A stretch of DNA of 15,686 bases. It comes from UMGS363 sp051881775 (GTDB lineage Bacteria > Bacillota > Clostridia > Oscillospirales > Ruminococcaceae). Within the stretch, counting starts at the first letter, position 1, and the number at the start of each line of letters is the position of its first letter. This document shows positions 1-5,752 of this stretch, one piece after another. The position numbers and the translations under genes were made by a program. The stretch is taken from positions 1-15,686 of the forward strand of contig JBJEQN010000051.1 of NCBI GenBank assembly GCA_051881775.1, read 5' to 3'. The notes under the pieces were generated by a model. It searched no databases and was not told the origin of the DNA. It was given only the letters and a program-made list of their open reading frames with translations.

Positions 1-727
1 GCAAAACATTGTTGTCGTTGGGGTATTGCGTGGAAATAATAATGCCCAGCTTGTTCCGAAGGGTTATCTGCGATGAACGCATTGCTTCAACGGGATAATC
101 GTCCATTGCCCCGGCTTCATCCGCAAGAAAGATATTCGCCATTTTGCCGTCCATCTTGTCTTCCGAATAAGCAAGGGGCGTGTAGTCGCTGTCGGTAATA
201 AGACAGCGTATCTCGCTGCGCAGAGTTTTGAAGATCGTCCCGTCATTAAGCGCAGGAGAGGATTTTATTATTTTTTTGATAGCCGTCTGAAGCTCTTTTG
301 ACAGCTTAAGGTCGGGCGCAACCGAGAAGAACCTTCCGAACTGCCCTTCCGTAAGCATTCCGATGATGAAAATAACTGCGCTGTAAAAAGTCTTAAAATT
401 CTTTCGGCATATTTCGAGAAGTGCCGTGCGGTAATATCGTGTTTTGTCGGCTCTGTTTTTTGTGCAGAACACAGCAACGATAAGCAGCCACGCATAGCGC
501 TCCATACAGCTTATCAGAGGCTTTTGCAGGTCGGGGTGGATAATGAGCCGCAGCAGCTTGCATATCTTGCGGAACGTCTTTTCGCAAACATACGCATCCG
601 GGTCTGAGCCGTCGACTATTTTCAGCCAGGCAGCGCATTGCTTTTTAACATACTTAGGCACTTTTCTGTTATTTTCTTCAATGCACCACAGCGCATATGA
701 TACCGCCGGGCTCTCCTGTATAGTCAA
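1..727 (-). CDS. terL: Phage terminase large subunit, N-terminal part (runs off the left edge)
   Basis: Large terminase, the ATPase/nuclease motor that packages phage DNA into the prohead. The 242 visible codons cover most of the ATPase domain. Residues 103-115 (LLEICRKNFKTF) fit the deviant Walker A of HK97-like terminases, which carry an RKNxKT motif instead of a classic P-loop. Residues 198-206 (NIFLADEAG) are Walker B, and residues 229-237 (IIISTQYPN) look like the following coupling strand. The nuclease domain is outside the window. I chose a TTG start at 727 because GGAGG lies 8 nt upstream and an in-frame TAA lies just behind it; the next ATG is about 75 codons in. The gene follows the small subunit after 66 nt, which contain a copy of a repeated 42-bp element. 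The frame assignment is secure; the exact start less so. Confidence 0.9.
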   Translation of the reverse strand, partial: MTIQESPAVSYALWCIEENNRKVPKYVKKQCAAWLKIVDGSDPDAYVCEKTFRKICKLLRLIIHPDLQKPLISCMERYAWLLIVAVFCTKNRADKTRYYRTALLEICRKNFKTFYSAVIFIIGMLTEGQFGRFFSVAPDLKLSKELQTAIKKIIKSSPALNDGTIFKTLRSEIRCLITDSDYTPLAYSEDKMDGKMANIFLADEAGAMDDYPVEAMRSSQITLRNKLGIIISTQYPNDNNVL

Positions 728-748
728 CCTTTCCACCTCCGCTTTATT

Positions 749-790
749 TTATCTTAGCATAAAACAAAGCCGAGAAACGGACAGTTATTT
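749..790 (-). promoter_or_regulatory. Repeated 42-bp element, copy A (upstream of terL)
   Basis: This 42-bp stretch matches 1396-1437 at 36 of 42 positions without gaps. On the minus strand it begins with AAATAACTGTCCGTTT, identical in both copies, and ends in TAAGATAA. It lies 21 nt before the terL start, and copy B lies 35 nt before the terS start. The fixed position relative to two late genes suggests a promoter or binding site for a late-gene activator. The -10-like TAAGATAA supports this weakly. A packaging-recognition site is an alternative. Confidence 0.5.
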
Positions 791-793
791 TTC

Positions 794-1360
794 TTATGTC
801 TCGTCGCCCTCATCATCCATAAGAGCCGCAAGCAAAGGATTTTCTTTTTTTTGCGGTGTTTTCGGAATAGATCTTAGCGCCGCCGAGATAGTCATAACGT
901 TCTCCTTGTCAATAGCAAGCATTATATTTCTTTTTCTGTCGATAGCCGCACCCAACGTGACTTTCTGGGATTGCAGCTTGATTATCTGCTTCGTAAAAGA
1001 CATGACCTGCTCAAAATCCAAATCTTCAAGCTCCTTAAACTTTTCTTCAAGTGCTTCAGCAAGCTCTTTAATATGCCGTATATCATCTTCCAGCTCGGTT
1101 ATCTCAGCATATAGCTCACAGTATGTATTTATCCCGGAAGAATATAAAGCATCATTCTTGCCGATCTTCGTCATTAGCTTTGATACACGCAAAAATTCCT
1201 TATGTGCAGTCTTGTTGCTGCTTACCTCGGAGCGCTCGAATAACGGCTTGCCGCTGAGTACAGCCTGTTCGGCATTTTCTCTCGCTTCAAGCTCGGCTTT
1301 TGTGCGGTGACTTTTCCCTTCCGCTTTGATAACTCCTGCTGTTTTCGCCGGTCTTGCCAC
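794..1360 (-). CDS. terS: Phage terminase small subunit, P27 family
   Basis: Small terminase subunit, which recognises the packaging site and recruits the large subunit. The 188-residue length and the N-terminal pattern MARPAK...EGKSHRTKAELEARENAE are typical of the P27-type small terminases of Firmicute siphophages. A charged helical middle part (about residues 85-125, rich in E, K and L) would form the oligomerisation region, and the tail is acidic (DDEGDET). The start is GTG at 1360, preceded by a GGTGG-like site. An in-frame TAA lies a short way upstream, so no longer version is possible. It sits between the HNH nuclease and terL, the standard order in cos-type phages. Confidence 0.87.
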   Translation of the reverse strand: MARPAKTAGVIKAEGKSHRTKAELEARENAEQAVLSGKPLFERSEVSSNKTAHKEFLRVSKLMTKIGKNDALYSSGINTYCELYAEITELEDDIRHIKELAEALEEKFKELEDLDFEQVMSFTKQIIKLQSQKVTLGAAIDRKRNIMLAIDKENVMTISAALRSIPKTPQKKENPLLAALMDDEGDET

Positions 1361-1395
1361 AAGCCCACCACCCTGCTTTCGTTTAATTCTTGGCT

Positions 1396-1437
1396 TTATC
1401 TTAACATAAAACCGAGCTGCAAAACGGACAGTTATTT
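1396..1437 (-). promoter_or_regulatory. Repeated 42-bp element, copy B (upstream of terS)
   Basis: Second copy of the element at 749-790, 36 of 42 identical. It is followed (leftwards) by the terS start. The shared block AAATAACTGTCCGTTT (minus strand) is exact. Function as a late promoter or activator site is inference. Confidence 0.5.
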
Positions 1438-1438
1438 A

Positions 1439-1552
1439 TCCCAAAAATTTTATTTAGCTCATTTTGGGAAAAAATTATTTACAGAGGGCAGGAGTAGGTG
1501 TCCGAAGCCGCCCCAGAAAAACCGTGACCCTCGGGGGGTACTACTTTAACTT
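1439..1552. other. Non-coding segment between HNH and terS; candidate packaging (cos) region
   Basis: No convincing gene fits here. The segment contains an 8-bp inverted repeat (TCCCAAAA at 1439-1446, TTTTGGGA at 1462-1469) and a GC-rich patch with CCCTCGGGGGGTAC around 1527-1542. In many Gram-positive cos phages the cohesive-end site lies exactly between an HNH gene and the small terminase gene. The position and base composition fit, but no cut site can be proven from sequence alone. Confidence 0.35.
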
Positions 1553-1945
1553 TTAGGGCAGGCAAGCAAAAAATTCTGATTTTGCTATTTTTTTGAGGAA
1601 ATCTGCAGGTATTTTCCCACTTTCAGCAAGCTCATGATGCCGATCGCACAGGCTGATAAGATTATCATCATCAAGCCTGAGCTCCCAAGCTGTTGACAAC
1701 GGCTCAATGTGATGCACACTTACATCATGCACATACTCTATCGGCGCTCCACCGTAACCAATAGCGCATAGCCTGCACATATTGCGGTCCCTTATACGGA
1801 TATGCTCACGTTTATGCTGCCACGGCTTAGAGTTTCGGAATTTTACTATCGCATTATCAGCATTATGCTGCTTGCGCAGAGGACGTTTGGGGCAAACATA
1901 ATTTATTTCGTGTATTTTATTGCAATACGGACACGCTTTTTTCAT
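1553..1945 (-). CDS. HNH endonuclease next to terminase genes
   Basis: A 130-residue HNH nuclease of the type found beside terminase genes in cos phages, where it cooperates with terminase in cutting the packaging site. Visible features are an N-terminal Cys pair (C5, C8), the WQHKREHIRIRDR segment (42-54) common to the family, the zinc pair C57/C60, and the catalytic VHHIEP (77-82). The DDDNLISLCDRHH segment (92-104) carries the Asn and second His of the H-N-H core. The start ATG overlaps the stop of the upstream helix-turn-helix gene (ATGA at 1942-1945), so the two are probably translationally coupled. The length is normal for the family and all key residues are present. Confidence 0.9.
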   Translation of the reverse strand: MKKACPYCNKIHEINYVCPKRPLRKQHNADNAIVKFRNSKPWQHKREHIRIRDRNMCRLCAIGYGGAPIEYVHDVSVHHIEPLSTAWELRLDDDNLISLCDRHHELAESGKIPADFLKKIAKSEFFACLP

Positions 1946-2118
1946 TTTTTTACCCTGTTTTTGCGCTTAGGACTGCCGAGGCCATAGTATTTATACAGCC
2001 TTTGAAGCGTTCTTTCTGAGACGTAAAACCTCATTGCCGCTGCAGTCCTGCTCATTCCTGCTTTTTCGAGGTTCCACGCTTGTATAGTTTGCTCTCTTGA
2101 TAAACAACAGCCTTTCAC
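1942..2118 (-). CDS. Small helix-turn-helix protein (58 aa), possible late-gene regulator
   Basis: A 58-residue basic protein. Its centre (residues 7-45, SREQTIQAW...GMSRTAAAMRFYVSERTLQRLYKYYGL) reads as a helix-turn-helix of the kind that recognises DNA through a 'SERTLQRL' helix, and the tail is strongly basic (PKRKNRVKK). GTG start at 2118 with GGAGG 10 nt upstream; the start overlaps the stop of a 15-codon ORF by 4 bases, and its own stop overlaps the HNH start by 4 bases. Phage late-gene activators often sit just before the terminases, so control of the repeated elements at 749 and 1396 is a reasonable guess. A remnant of a resolvase-type HTH is the alternative. Confidence 0.7.
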   Translation of the reverse strand: MKGCCLSREQTIQAWNLEKAGMSRTAAAMRFYVSERTLQRLYKYYGLGSPKRKNRVKK

Positions 2119-2162
2119 TTGTTATGCACCTCCAAACAATGCCTTATGTCCTCATACTGCAT
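2115..2162 (-). CDS. 15-codon micro-ORF coupling rep to the HTH gene
   Basis: ATG at 2162 with a near-ideal site (AAGGAGG, 7 nt spacing). It starts 1 nt after the rep stop codon, encodes MQYEDIRHCLEVHNK, and ends in TGA that overlaps the GTG start of the next gene. The product may be unimportant. The arrangement would carry ribosomes from rep into the weak GTG start. It could also be the original N-terminus of the HTH protein, detached by a frameshift. Confidence 0.45.
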   Translation of the reverse strand: MQYEDIRHCLEVHNK

Positions 2163-2163
2163 A

Positions 2164-2922
2164 TCAAATCCTCCTTTTCGTGTCAGGTATCAGAACATAT
2201 GCCTGATACGGATAGCCTGTATATTCGTCAATGCTGTTATAAACGCTGTCAGGTTTCACCCTCCACCCTTTTGGCGCACGAGGCTGTTCAAGCCAGCGTT
2301 CCGCATGAATTATCTCATATGTCTCTTTCGGGCGCTTAAGATTCGTGCTGCACTTATAACGCTTCTTGTTTGCTTCATGCACTCCGTCTTCAAAAATGCC
2401 CGTATCGGAGTTATATTTCAGCAGATATGCCGCAAGCCCGTAATAATCATAATTCGGCCACAAAACAGAATTGACGGGAACATTGCCGCATAGAGGATCG
2501 CTTTTCCACTTCTCCTGTATAACAGCATACGGAATGTACTGAGGAAGGATAATGTGGTGGTGTATCTGTCTTTTCTTGCTTATATGCGTTGCGGTGATAT
2601 ATTTCAGGACGATACCTGCTTTGCTGCAATATCTCCGAAGGCGTTTAAGAAAATTTGCAAGACACCTTTCCGCTTCGGCAATATTTTTCATTGAATCCTG
2701 CGGATATGTAAGCGACAAGTGCCAGTCTCCCCTCTCAAAATTCAGAACCATAAGGTCAAACAGCTTCTGTACTGTGCGCCTTGCGTTGTTCTTTTCCATT
2801 TTCCGGCTCTGACGTTTGCAGTATCTGCGTGCCTGCCTTGGTAAATGATTGCCAAGCATACCGCAGTGGAATTTTATAACACGCATTTCATCTCTGACCG
2901 AAACGGTCTTTTTACAATACAT
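2164..2922 (-). CDS. HUH-superfamily replication initiator (Rep), rolling-circle type
   Basis: A 252-residue protein with the signature of HUH endonucleases, which nick one DNA strand and stay attached through a tyrosine. Motif I is at residues 68-74 (HLSLTYP), the metal-binding HUH motif is at 121-126 (HHHIIL), and candidate catalytic tyrosines lie in YYGLAAYLLKY (160-170). Phage and plasmid Rep proteins with this layout start rolling-circle replication. The N-terminus is basic and Cys-rich. The start is ATG at 2922 with GGAAGTGAG upstream. The 220 bp before the gene hold two long hairpins and a possible promoter, a fitting place for its origin. The gene sits unusually late, between replication-type genes and the terminase cluster. 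Domain call is good; actual role in phage replication is inferred. Confidence 0.82.
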   Translation of the reverse strand: MYCKKTVSVRDEMRVIKFHCGMLGNHLPRQARRYCKRQSRKMEKNNARRTVQKLFDLMVLNFERGDWHLSLTYPQDSMKNIAEAERCLANFLKRLRRYCSKAGIVLKYITATHISKKRQIHHHIILPQYIPYAVIQEKWKSDPLCGNVPVNSVLWPNYDYYGLAAYLLKYNSDTGIFEDGVHEANKKRYKCSTNLKRPKETYEIIHAERWLEQPRAPKGWRVKPDSVYNSIDEYTGYPYQAYVLIPDTKRRI

Positions 2923-2944
2923 TTGGCACTCACTTCCAATATTT

Positions 2945-2967
2945 GTTTAACGTCCATAATGTTAAAC
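2945..2967. repeat. Inverted repeat in rep leader
   Basis: GTTTAAC and GTTAAAC, perfect 7-bp arms around a 9-nt centre, 23 bp upstream of the rep start. It could be an operator or an RNA hairpin in the rep leader. Confidence 0.4.
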
Positions 2968-2986
2968 CTTAATCAAGGGTTTTGAA

Positions 2987-3010
2987 AAGGCTCCCATAGC
3001 CTTATTTTTT
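2987..3010 (+). terminator. Terminator-like hairpin, plus-strand orientation
   Basis: AAGGCT (2987-2992) pairs with AGCCTT (2998-3003) across a 5-nt loop and is followed by ATTTTTT. It reads as a weak intrinsic terminator on the plus strand, although no plus-strand gene precedes it. On the minus strand it would be a hairpin in the rep leader with only a short T run. Confidence 0.35.
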
Positions 3011-3016
3011 GCTATT

Positions 3017-3045
3017 ATAATAGTATATATTGCTACAGGCGGCAA
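3017..3045 (-). promoter_or_regulatory. Possible promoter for rep
   Basis: On the minus strand TTGCCG (3045-3040) is followed after 17 nt by TATTAT (3022-3017), which runs on into TATAAT. The -35 box lies inside the hairpin at 3033-3081. Start of RNA would be near 3010, giving a leader of about 90 nt. Confidence 0.4.
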
Positions 3046-3081
3046 ACGGGCAAGCCTGACCTGCTCACCCGTGCCTTGTAG
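3033..3081. repeat. Interrupted hairpin 1 near rep
   Basis: CTACA-GGC (3033-3040) pairs with GCC-T-TGTAG (3073-3081), one base bulged, and inside it CGGG (3047-3050) pairs with CCCG (3068-3071). It is a bulged stem of about 12 pairs. It adjoins hairpin 2 with only nine bases between. It may be part of a Rep-dependent origin or a structured RNA. Confidence 0.5.
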
Positions 3082-3090
3082 TATTCTATG

Positions 3091-3145
3091 TAATCAGCGC
3101 CGCACCAAATGGCATAAGGTGCGTTATCCTCTTGGCGCTGGATTA
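3091..3145. repeat. Interrupted hairpin 2 near rep
   Basis: TAATCAGCGCC (3091-3101) pairs with GGCGCT-G-GATTA (3134-3145), one base bulged. The stem continues as GCACC (3102-3106) with GGTGC (3118-3122), leaving an 11-nt side bulge and a loop containing ATGGCAT. About 16 pairs in total, stronger than expected by chance. There is no T run, so it is not a standard terminator. Its last bases overlap the stop codon of the 3143-3703 gene. Confidence 0.6.
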
Positions 3146-3703
3146 CTCTTTGTTTCCCTGCCGCTGCAGCTCCTTATACACTTTGGCCGTTATATCTGCA
3201 TAGTTTTTGACCTCCAAGAAGCGCATAGGCATAATAGCAGCCACAACAAAAAATCCATTTTGGACTACGATTAACCGCTGTCCCCCTATGTCTCTTGATG
3301 CAAACGTGATACTGTCATCCTTGTCAAATGGCTTGATATATGCAGGATCCACAAAGTGCAAAACCTGCTCACTTTTATCGTAGCAAGTGTCCATAACTAT
3401 GAGGTCAAAAAACTCATTGTCCTCAATTTTGAGTGGTATATCGTAATTGCTGTAAATATCCGACATCGCATTAAGTACAAACTGCGATGCTACGTCCTCC
3501 TGGACCTTGCAGGGGCCGTTGCTGTCAAGTCCAAGCAAGCCACCGAGCGTTGCCTCAGAAAATATCGGAAGATTATCAAGCGCATAAATGCAGACACCGT
3601 CAGATATGTACTGTTTTTTTATTTCGCCATCATCATTTATGGCGTTATAAAGATTGATTCTGTCTGCCTTGCGGAATATGCTGTATATTTTATCGGGCTT
3701 CAT
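3143..3703 (-). CDS. Phage protein of unknown function (186 aa)
   Basis: I do not recognise a characterised family. The protein opens with MKPDKIYSIFRKADRINLYNAINDDGEIKKQYISDG, a pattern I associate with uncharacterised proteins in clostridial prophages. It is acidic to neutral, has no membrane segment, and contains alternating hydrophobic strands (for example RLIVVQNGFFVVAAIMPM near residue 152) suggesting a compact alpha/beta fold. I chose ATG at 3703 because AAAGGAGG lies 6 nt upstream; nine upstream in-frame codons overlap that ribosome site and are not credible. It begins 1 nt after the stop of the preceding small gene, so the two are likely coupled. Position between small regulators and rep suggests an early-gene role. 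Confidence 0.72.
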   Translation of the reverse strand: MKPDKIYSIFRKADRINLYNAINDDGEIKKQYISDGVCIYALDNLPIFSEATLGGLLGLDSNGPCKVQEDVASQFVLNAMSDIYSNYDIPLKIEDNEFFDLIVMDTCYDKSEQVLHFVDPAYIKPFDKDDSITFASRDIGGQRLIVVQNGFFVVAAIMPMRFLEVKNYADITAKVYKELQRQGNKE

Positions 3704-3704
3704 T

Positions 3705-3884
3705 TTAATCCTCCTTTTTGGCTTCGGCAAGAGCTTTTTCCAGCTTGTCTACTTTATCGGCAAGGAAATCTATTGCCTGCGCTAAAGCGTTAATTGTAAT
3801 GCCCATATTATAAAATAGTGTAGGACTATATAAATATGGGACATCACCTCTTATTTGCGGCATTTTTTTCAAGCGTTTGCTCAT
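3705..3884 (-). CDS. Small coiled-coil phage protein (59 aa)
   Basis: Unrecognised 59-residue protein. The N-terminus is basic (MSKRLKKM); the C-terminal half (residues 28-58, ITINALAQAIDFLADKVDKL...) has a heptad pattern typical of a short coiled coil, so it is likely oligomeric. ATG at 3884 is chosen because GGAGGG lies 7 nt upstream. It overlaps the end of the broken Lar-like gene by about 40 bases in another frame. Its stop is 1 nt before the next start. Confidence 0.65.
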   Translation of the reverse strand: MSKRLKKMPQIRGDVPYLYSPTLFYNMGITINALAQAIDFLADKVDKLEKALAEAKKED

Positions 3885-4061
3885 TGTCAGCCCTCCTGTT
3901 CCATTTCTCGATAGCTTTTTCATCGGAACTGTATCCCTTTGATATTTTGACCATTCCGCTTTCTGCTCCACATTCTTCACATTTTACAACGCTGTAAATG
4001 TCGCCTTTAAGAATGGCTTTCCTCCGCAGAACGGTCAAGATTTTAACTTGATTTCAGACAT
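3844..4061 (-). pseudogene. Lar-like zinc-ribbon gene broken by a stop codon and a frameshift
   Basis: Lar-family proteins are small phage zinc-ribbon proteins; the founding member relieves host type I restriction. From ATG 4061 the frame reads MSEIKLKS, TGA, PFCGGKP. The family normally has CPFCGGK here, so the TGA replaces the first zinc-binding Cys (one base from TGC). After GGK the frame must slip by one base to continue as ILKGDIYSVVKCEECGAESG...AIEKWNRRADNE, which carries the second Cys pair and the conserved WNRR. The C-terminal part alone (from a TTG at 4038, no ribosome site) would lack the first Cys pair. TGA is a normal stop elsewhere in the window, so recoding is unlikely. Sequencing error is possible. 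Confidence 0.65.
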
Positions 4062-4086
4062 TATCAGCACCGCCTTGCATTAGTTC

Positions 4087-4659
4087 TCAGCTGTCATGAA
4101 TGTTGCCGATAACCTCACATTCTACCATCATGTCCAACTGAAGCAATTTTCCCGAACCACCTTTAGTAATACTATTGTTATATGGATATCTTTGAAAAGC
4201 GCAATCTCTTTGATTATATTTAATTACTTCTGGTATGCTTTTATCATTTGGCAGATTTCTTTTACTGTTAAAAAGAATAATATCCCCCTCAAAAATCTTC
4301 TTGCCGTTCTTGTCGGGCATGCCTGTAAACCTACCAACGGTTTCGGGGATAATCTCACACCATAAGCCGTCTATCCTTTTGTTCTCAGAAATAATGATTA
4401 TTTGCGGCTTTTCTTCCCTTTCAAGGAATATATCCCAATTGTAGGGACTATATATGCCATAGACCCATTCGCCGTTGTCCGTTCTCTTGCCACGGGAAAG
4501 TGCTTCACGAATTATATTCGCACTCATTTTCTTGCTTCCTTTCTCTTTCGTATACTCATAAGCCGTCTGGATTATTTCATCCGAAACACCCATTTTCTGC
4601 AATTCCTGCATCTGCTTGAAATCTTCGGGGGAATTCTTACCGAGTATTATTGATACCAT
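4087..4659 (-). CDS. YopX family protein with an extra N-terminal segment (190 aa)
   Basis: Residues from about 50 onward match the phage YopX family: the RGKRTDNGEWVYG opening, then GLWCEIIPETVGRFTGMPDKNG, KIFEGDII, and the closing VIGNIHDS. The molecular function of YopX proteins is unknown; they are common in early regions of Firmicute phages. Residues 1-44 are additional. The run FKQMQELQKMGVSDEIIQTA and the following helix resemble the C-terminal helical motif of DnaD/DnaB_2 replication proteins, so this may be a fusion remnant. Two starts have good ribosome sites: ATG 4659 (AAAGGGGAG upstream, 1 nt after the preceding stop) and ATG 4527 (AAAGGAAG upstream), which would give the normal-length YopX. 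Both forms may be made. Confidence 0.85.
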   Translation of the reverse strand: MVSIILGKNSPEDFKQMQELQKMGVSDEIIQTAYEYTKEKGSKKMSANIIREALSRGKRTDNGEWVYGIYSPYNWDIFLEREEKPQIIIISENKRIDGLWCEIIPETVGRFTGMPDKNGKKIFEGDIILFNSKRNLPNDKSIPEVIKYNQRDCAFQRYPYNNSITKGGSGKLLQLDMMVECEVIGNIHDS

Positions 4660-4660
4660 T

Positions 4661-5737
4661 TTATTTCTCCCCTTTCTCAGAGCTCAGCTCCTCCAGCATC
4701 ATACCGATAAACTTTTCAGCGGCAGCACGGAATTTTTCTCGCTTTTCTGCATCCTCAACCCTGCCGAGTACACCAACAAACTTTTTAAGCGTCTCCTGCA
4801 CCTCGTTAAAATAAAATTTAAACTCGATAAGCGCCGCATCGGCTTCTCCGGCGGTTTTAATCTGCTCTTCCAGCGCCTTGATGCGATCGTCGGCGGCTGT
4901 TTTCTCGTTGTCAAGTTTTTCGCTGAGAGCCTGCAGCTTTTTCTCATAGCCGTCCTTTATGTTGGCGGCGCTGCTCTCATATTCCTTTATTTTTGCCTCA
5001 AGAGCCTTTACCTCTTTTTTATGCTTTTTATCGTTTTTGGCAAGAGCTTCCGAAACACGCTTGTTTACCTCTTCAGGATCTGGATCAGCAACAGCGACCT
5101 CGGCAGGCCGGTTTCTGAGTTCTTCCAGTTCCTTTTTTAAGCTGTTGATTTCGTTTGTAGCGATATTGTTTGTATCGCAAGCATCCGAGTATTCGGTGTC
5201 AAGTTCGTCAAGCTCCTTCTCAAGATTCTTTATACGTCCCTCTGCCGATGAGAGCTTGCCTTCCTTTTCTTCAACGGTCGACTGCAAAAATGATATTTGC
5301 TCACCTTTTTCGCCGTTCTCACGCTGCAAGCGGTCGATTTCCGCCTTGAGCTCAGAGACGGACATCTCCCCGACGTCCGTATTCTCCATAAACTCAGCAC
5401 GGTCAAGAGGGTTAACGTGGGTCAAAAGCTCCAGCTTGGTTATGCCGAGATTTGCATTTGACTGCAAAAACTCCTTCCCGAATTTCTCACATACAGCTAT
5501 GTAGGTATAAGCCTGACGGGATTTAATTTTTGCTTTGTCCTCACAATATTCATCAAAGCTATCATATCCTAAAGCTGTATAAAGTTTATCTTCTTTCATA
5601 CGCTTAAGACAGCTGCCCATTTCATAAATAGCGTTAGCCGCAATGGTACCGTTGGTTATTATCTGCTGGTGGAGAGTAAGCGCCTCCGTATATTCGGGGC
5701 TGTTTACATCTGCTGTGATTATCTGATTTTCCAACAT
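4661..5737 (-). CDS. DUF3102-like protein with long coiled coil (358 aa)
   Basis: Residues 1-125 resemble the DUF3102 domain seen in phages and integrative elements: IYEMGSCLKRMKEDKLYTAL, then GYDSFDEYCEDK, SRQAYTYIAVCE and NLGITKLELL, which includes a ParB/KorB-like helix-turn-helix flavour. Residues about 128-310 are a nearly continuous coiled coil (repeated L/E/K heptads, EIDRLQRENGEKGEQI onward), broken once by a Pro-rich hinge (NRPAEVAVADPDPEEV). The C-terminal 45 residues form a separate helical tip. No enzyme motif is seen. Start ATG 5737 has AGGAGG 8 nt upstream. A DNA-binding, filament-like or scaffold role is possible but unproven. Confidence 0.8.
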   Translation of the reverse strand: MLENQIITADVNSPEYTEALTLHQQIITNGTIAANAIYEMGSCLKRMKEDKLYTALGYDSFDEYCEDKAKIKSRQAYTYIAVCEKFGKEFLQSNANLGITKLELLTHVNPLDRAEFMENTDVGEMSVSELKAEIDRLQRENGEKGEQISFLQSTVEEKEGKLSSAEGRIKNLEKELDELDTEYSDACDTNNIATNEINSLKKELEELRNRPAEVAVADPDPEEVNKRVSEALAKNDKKHKKEVKALEAKIKEYESSAANIKDGYEKKLQALSEKLDNEKTAADDRIKALEEQIKTAGEADAALIEFKFYFNEVQETLKKFVGVLGRVEDAEKREKFRAAAEKFIGMMLEELSSEKGEK

Positions 5738-5752
5738 TTTTATTTCCTCCTG

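Noticed and set aside
1..727. Loss of Walker A in terL as evidence of a dead terminase
   Set aside because: The RKNFKT form is the usual deviant Walker A of this terminase group, and Walker B is intact.
543..1310. Long plus-strand reading frame of 255 codons opposite the terminase genes
   Set aside because: Its translation is Ser/Phe-rich low-complexity sequence, it lies antisense to recognisable terL and terS, and it has no ribosome site.
3033..3145. CRISPR-like or tRNA-like structure
   Set aside because: There is no repeat/spacer periodicity, and neither hairpin pair gives a cloverleaf or a CCA-type acceptor arm.
4037..4061. TGA in the Lar-like gene as selenocysteine or recoded stop
   Set aside because: TGA is used as a normal stop by several genes in the window, no SECIS-like hairpin is evident, and a frameshift follows directly.
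4058..4084. 8-codon ORF (MQGGADNV) before the Lar-like gene
   Set aside because: No ribosome site; too short to distinguish from chance.
4616..5504. Plus-strand reading frames of 174 and 181 codons opposite the coiled-coil gene
   Set aside because: Their Leu/Phe/Ser-rich translation is what a Glu/Lys-rich coiled coil gives on its complementary strand; no ribosome sites.
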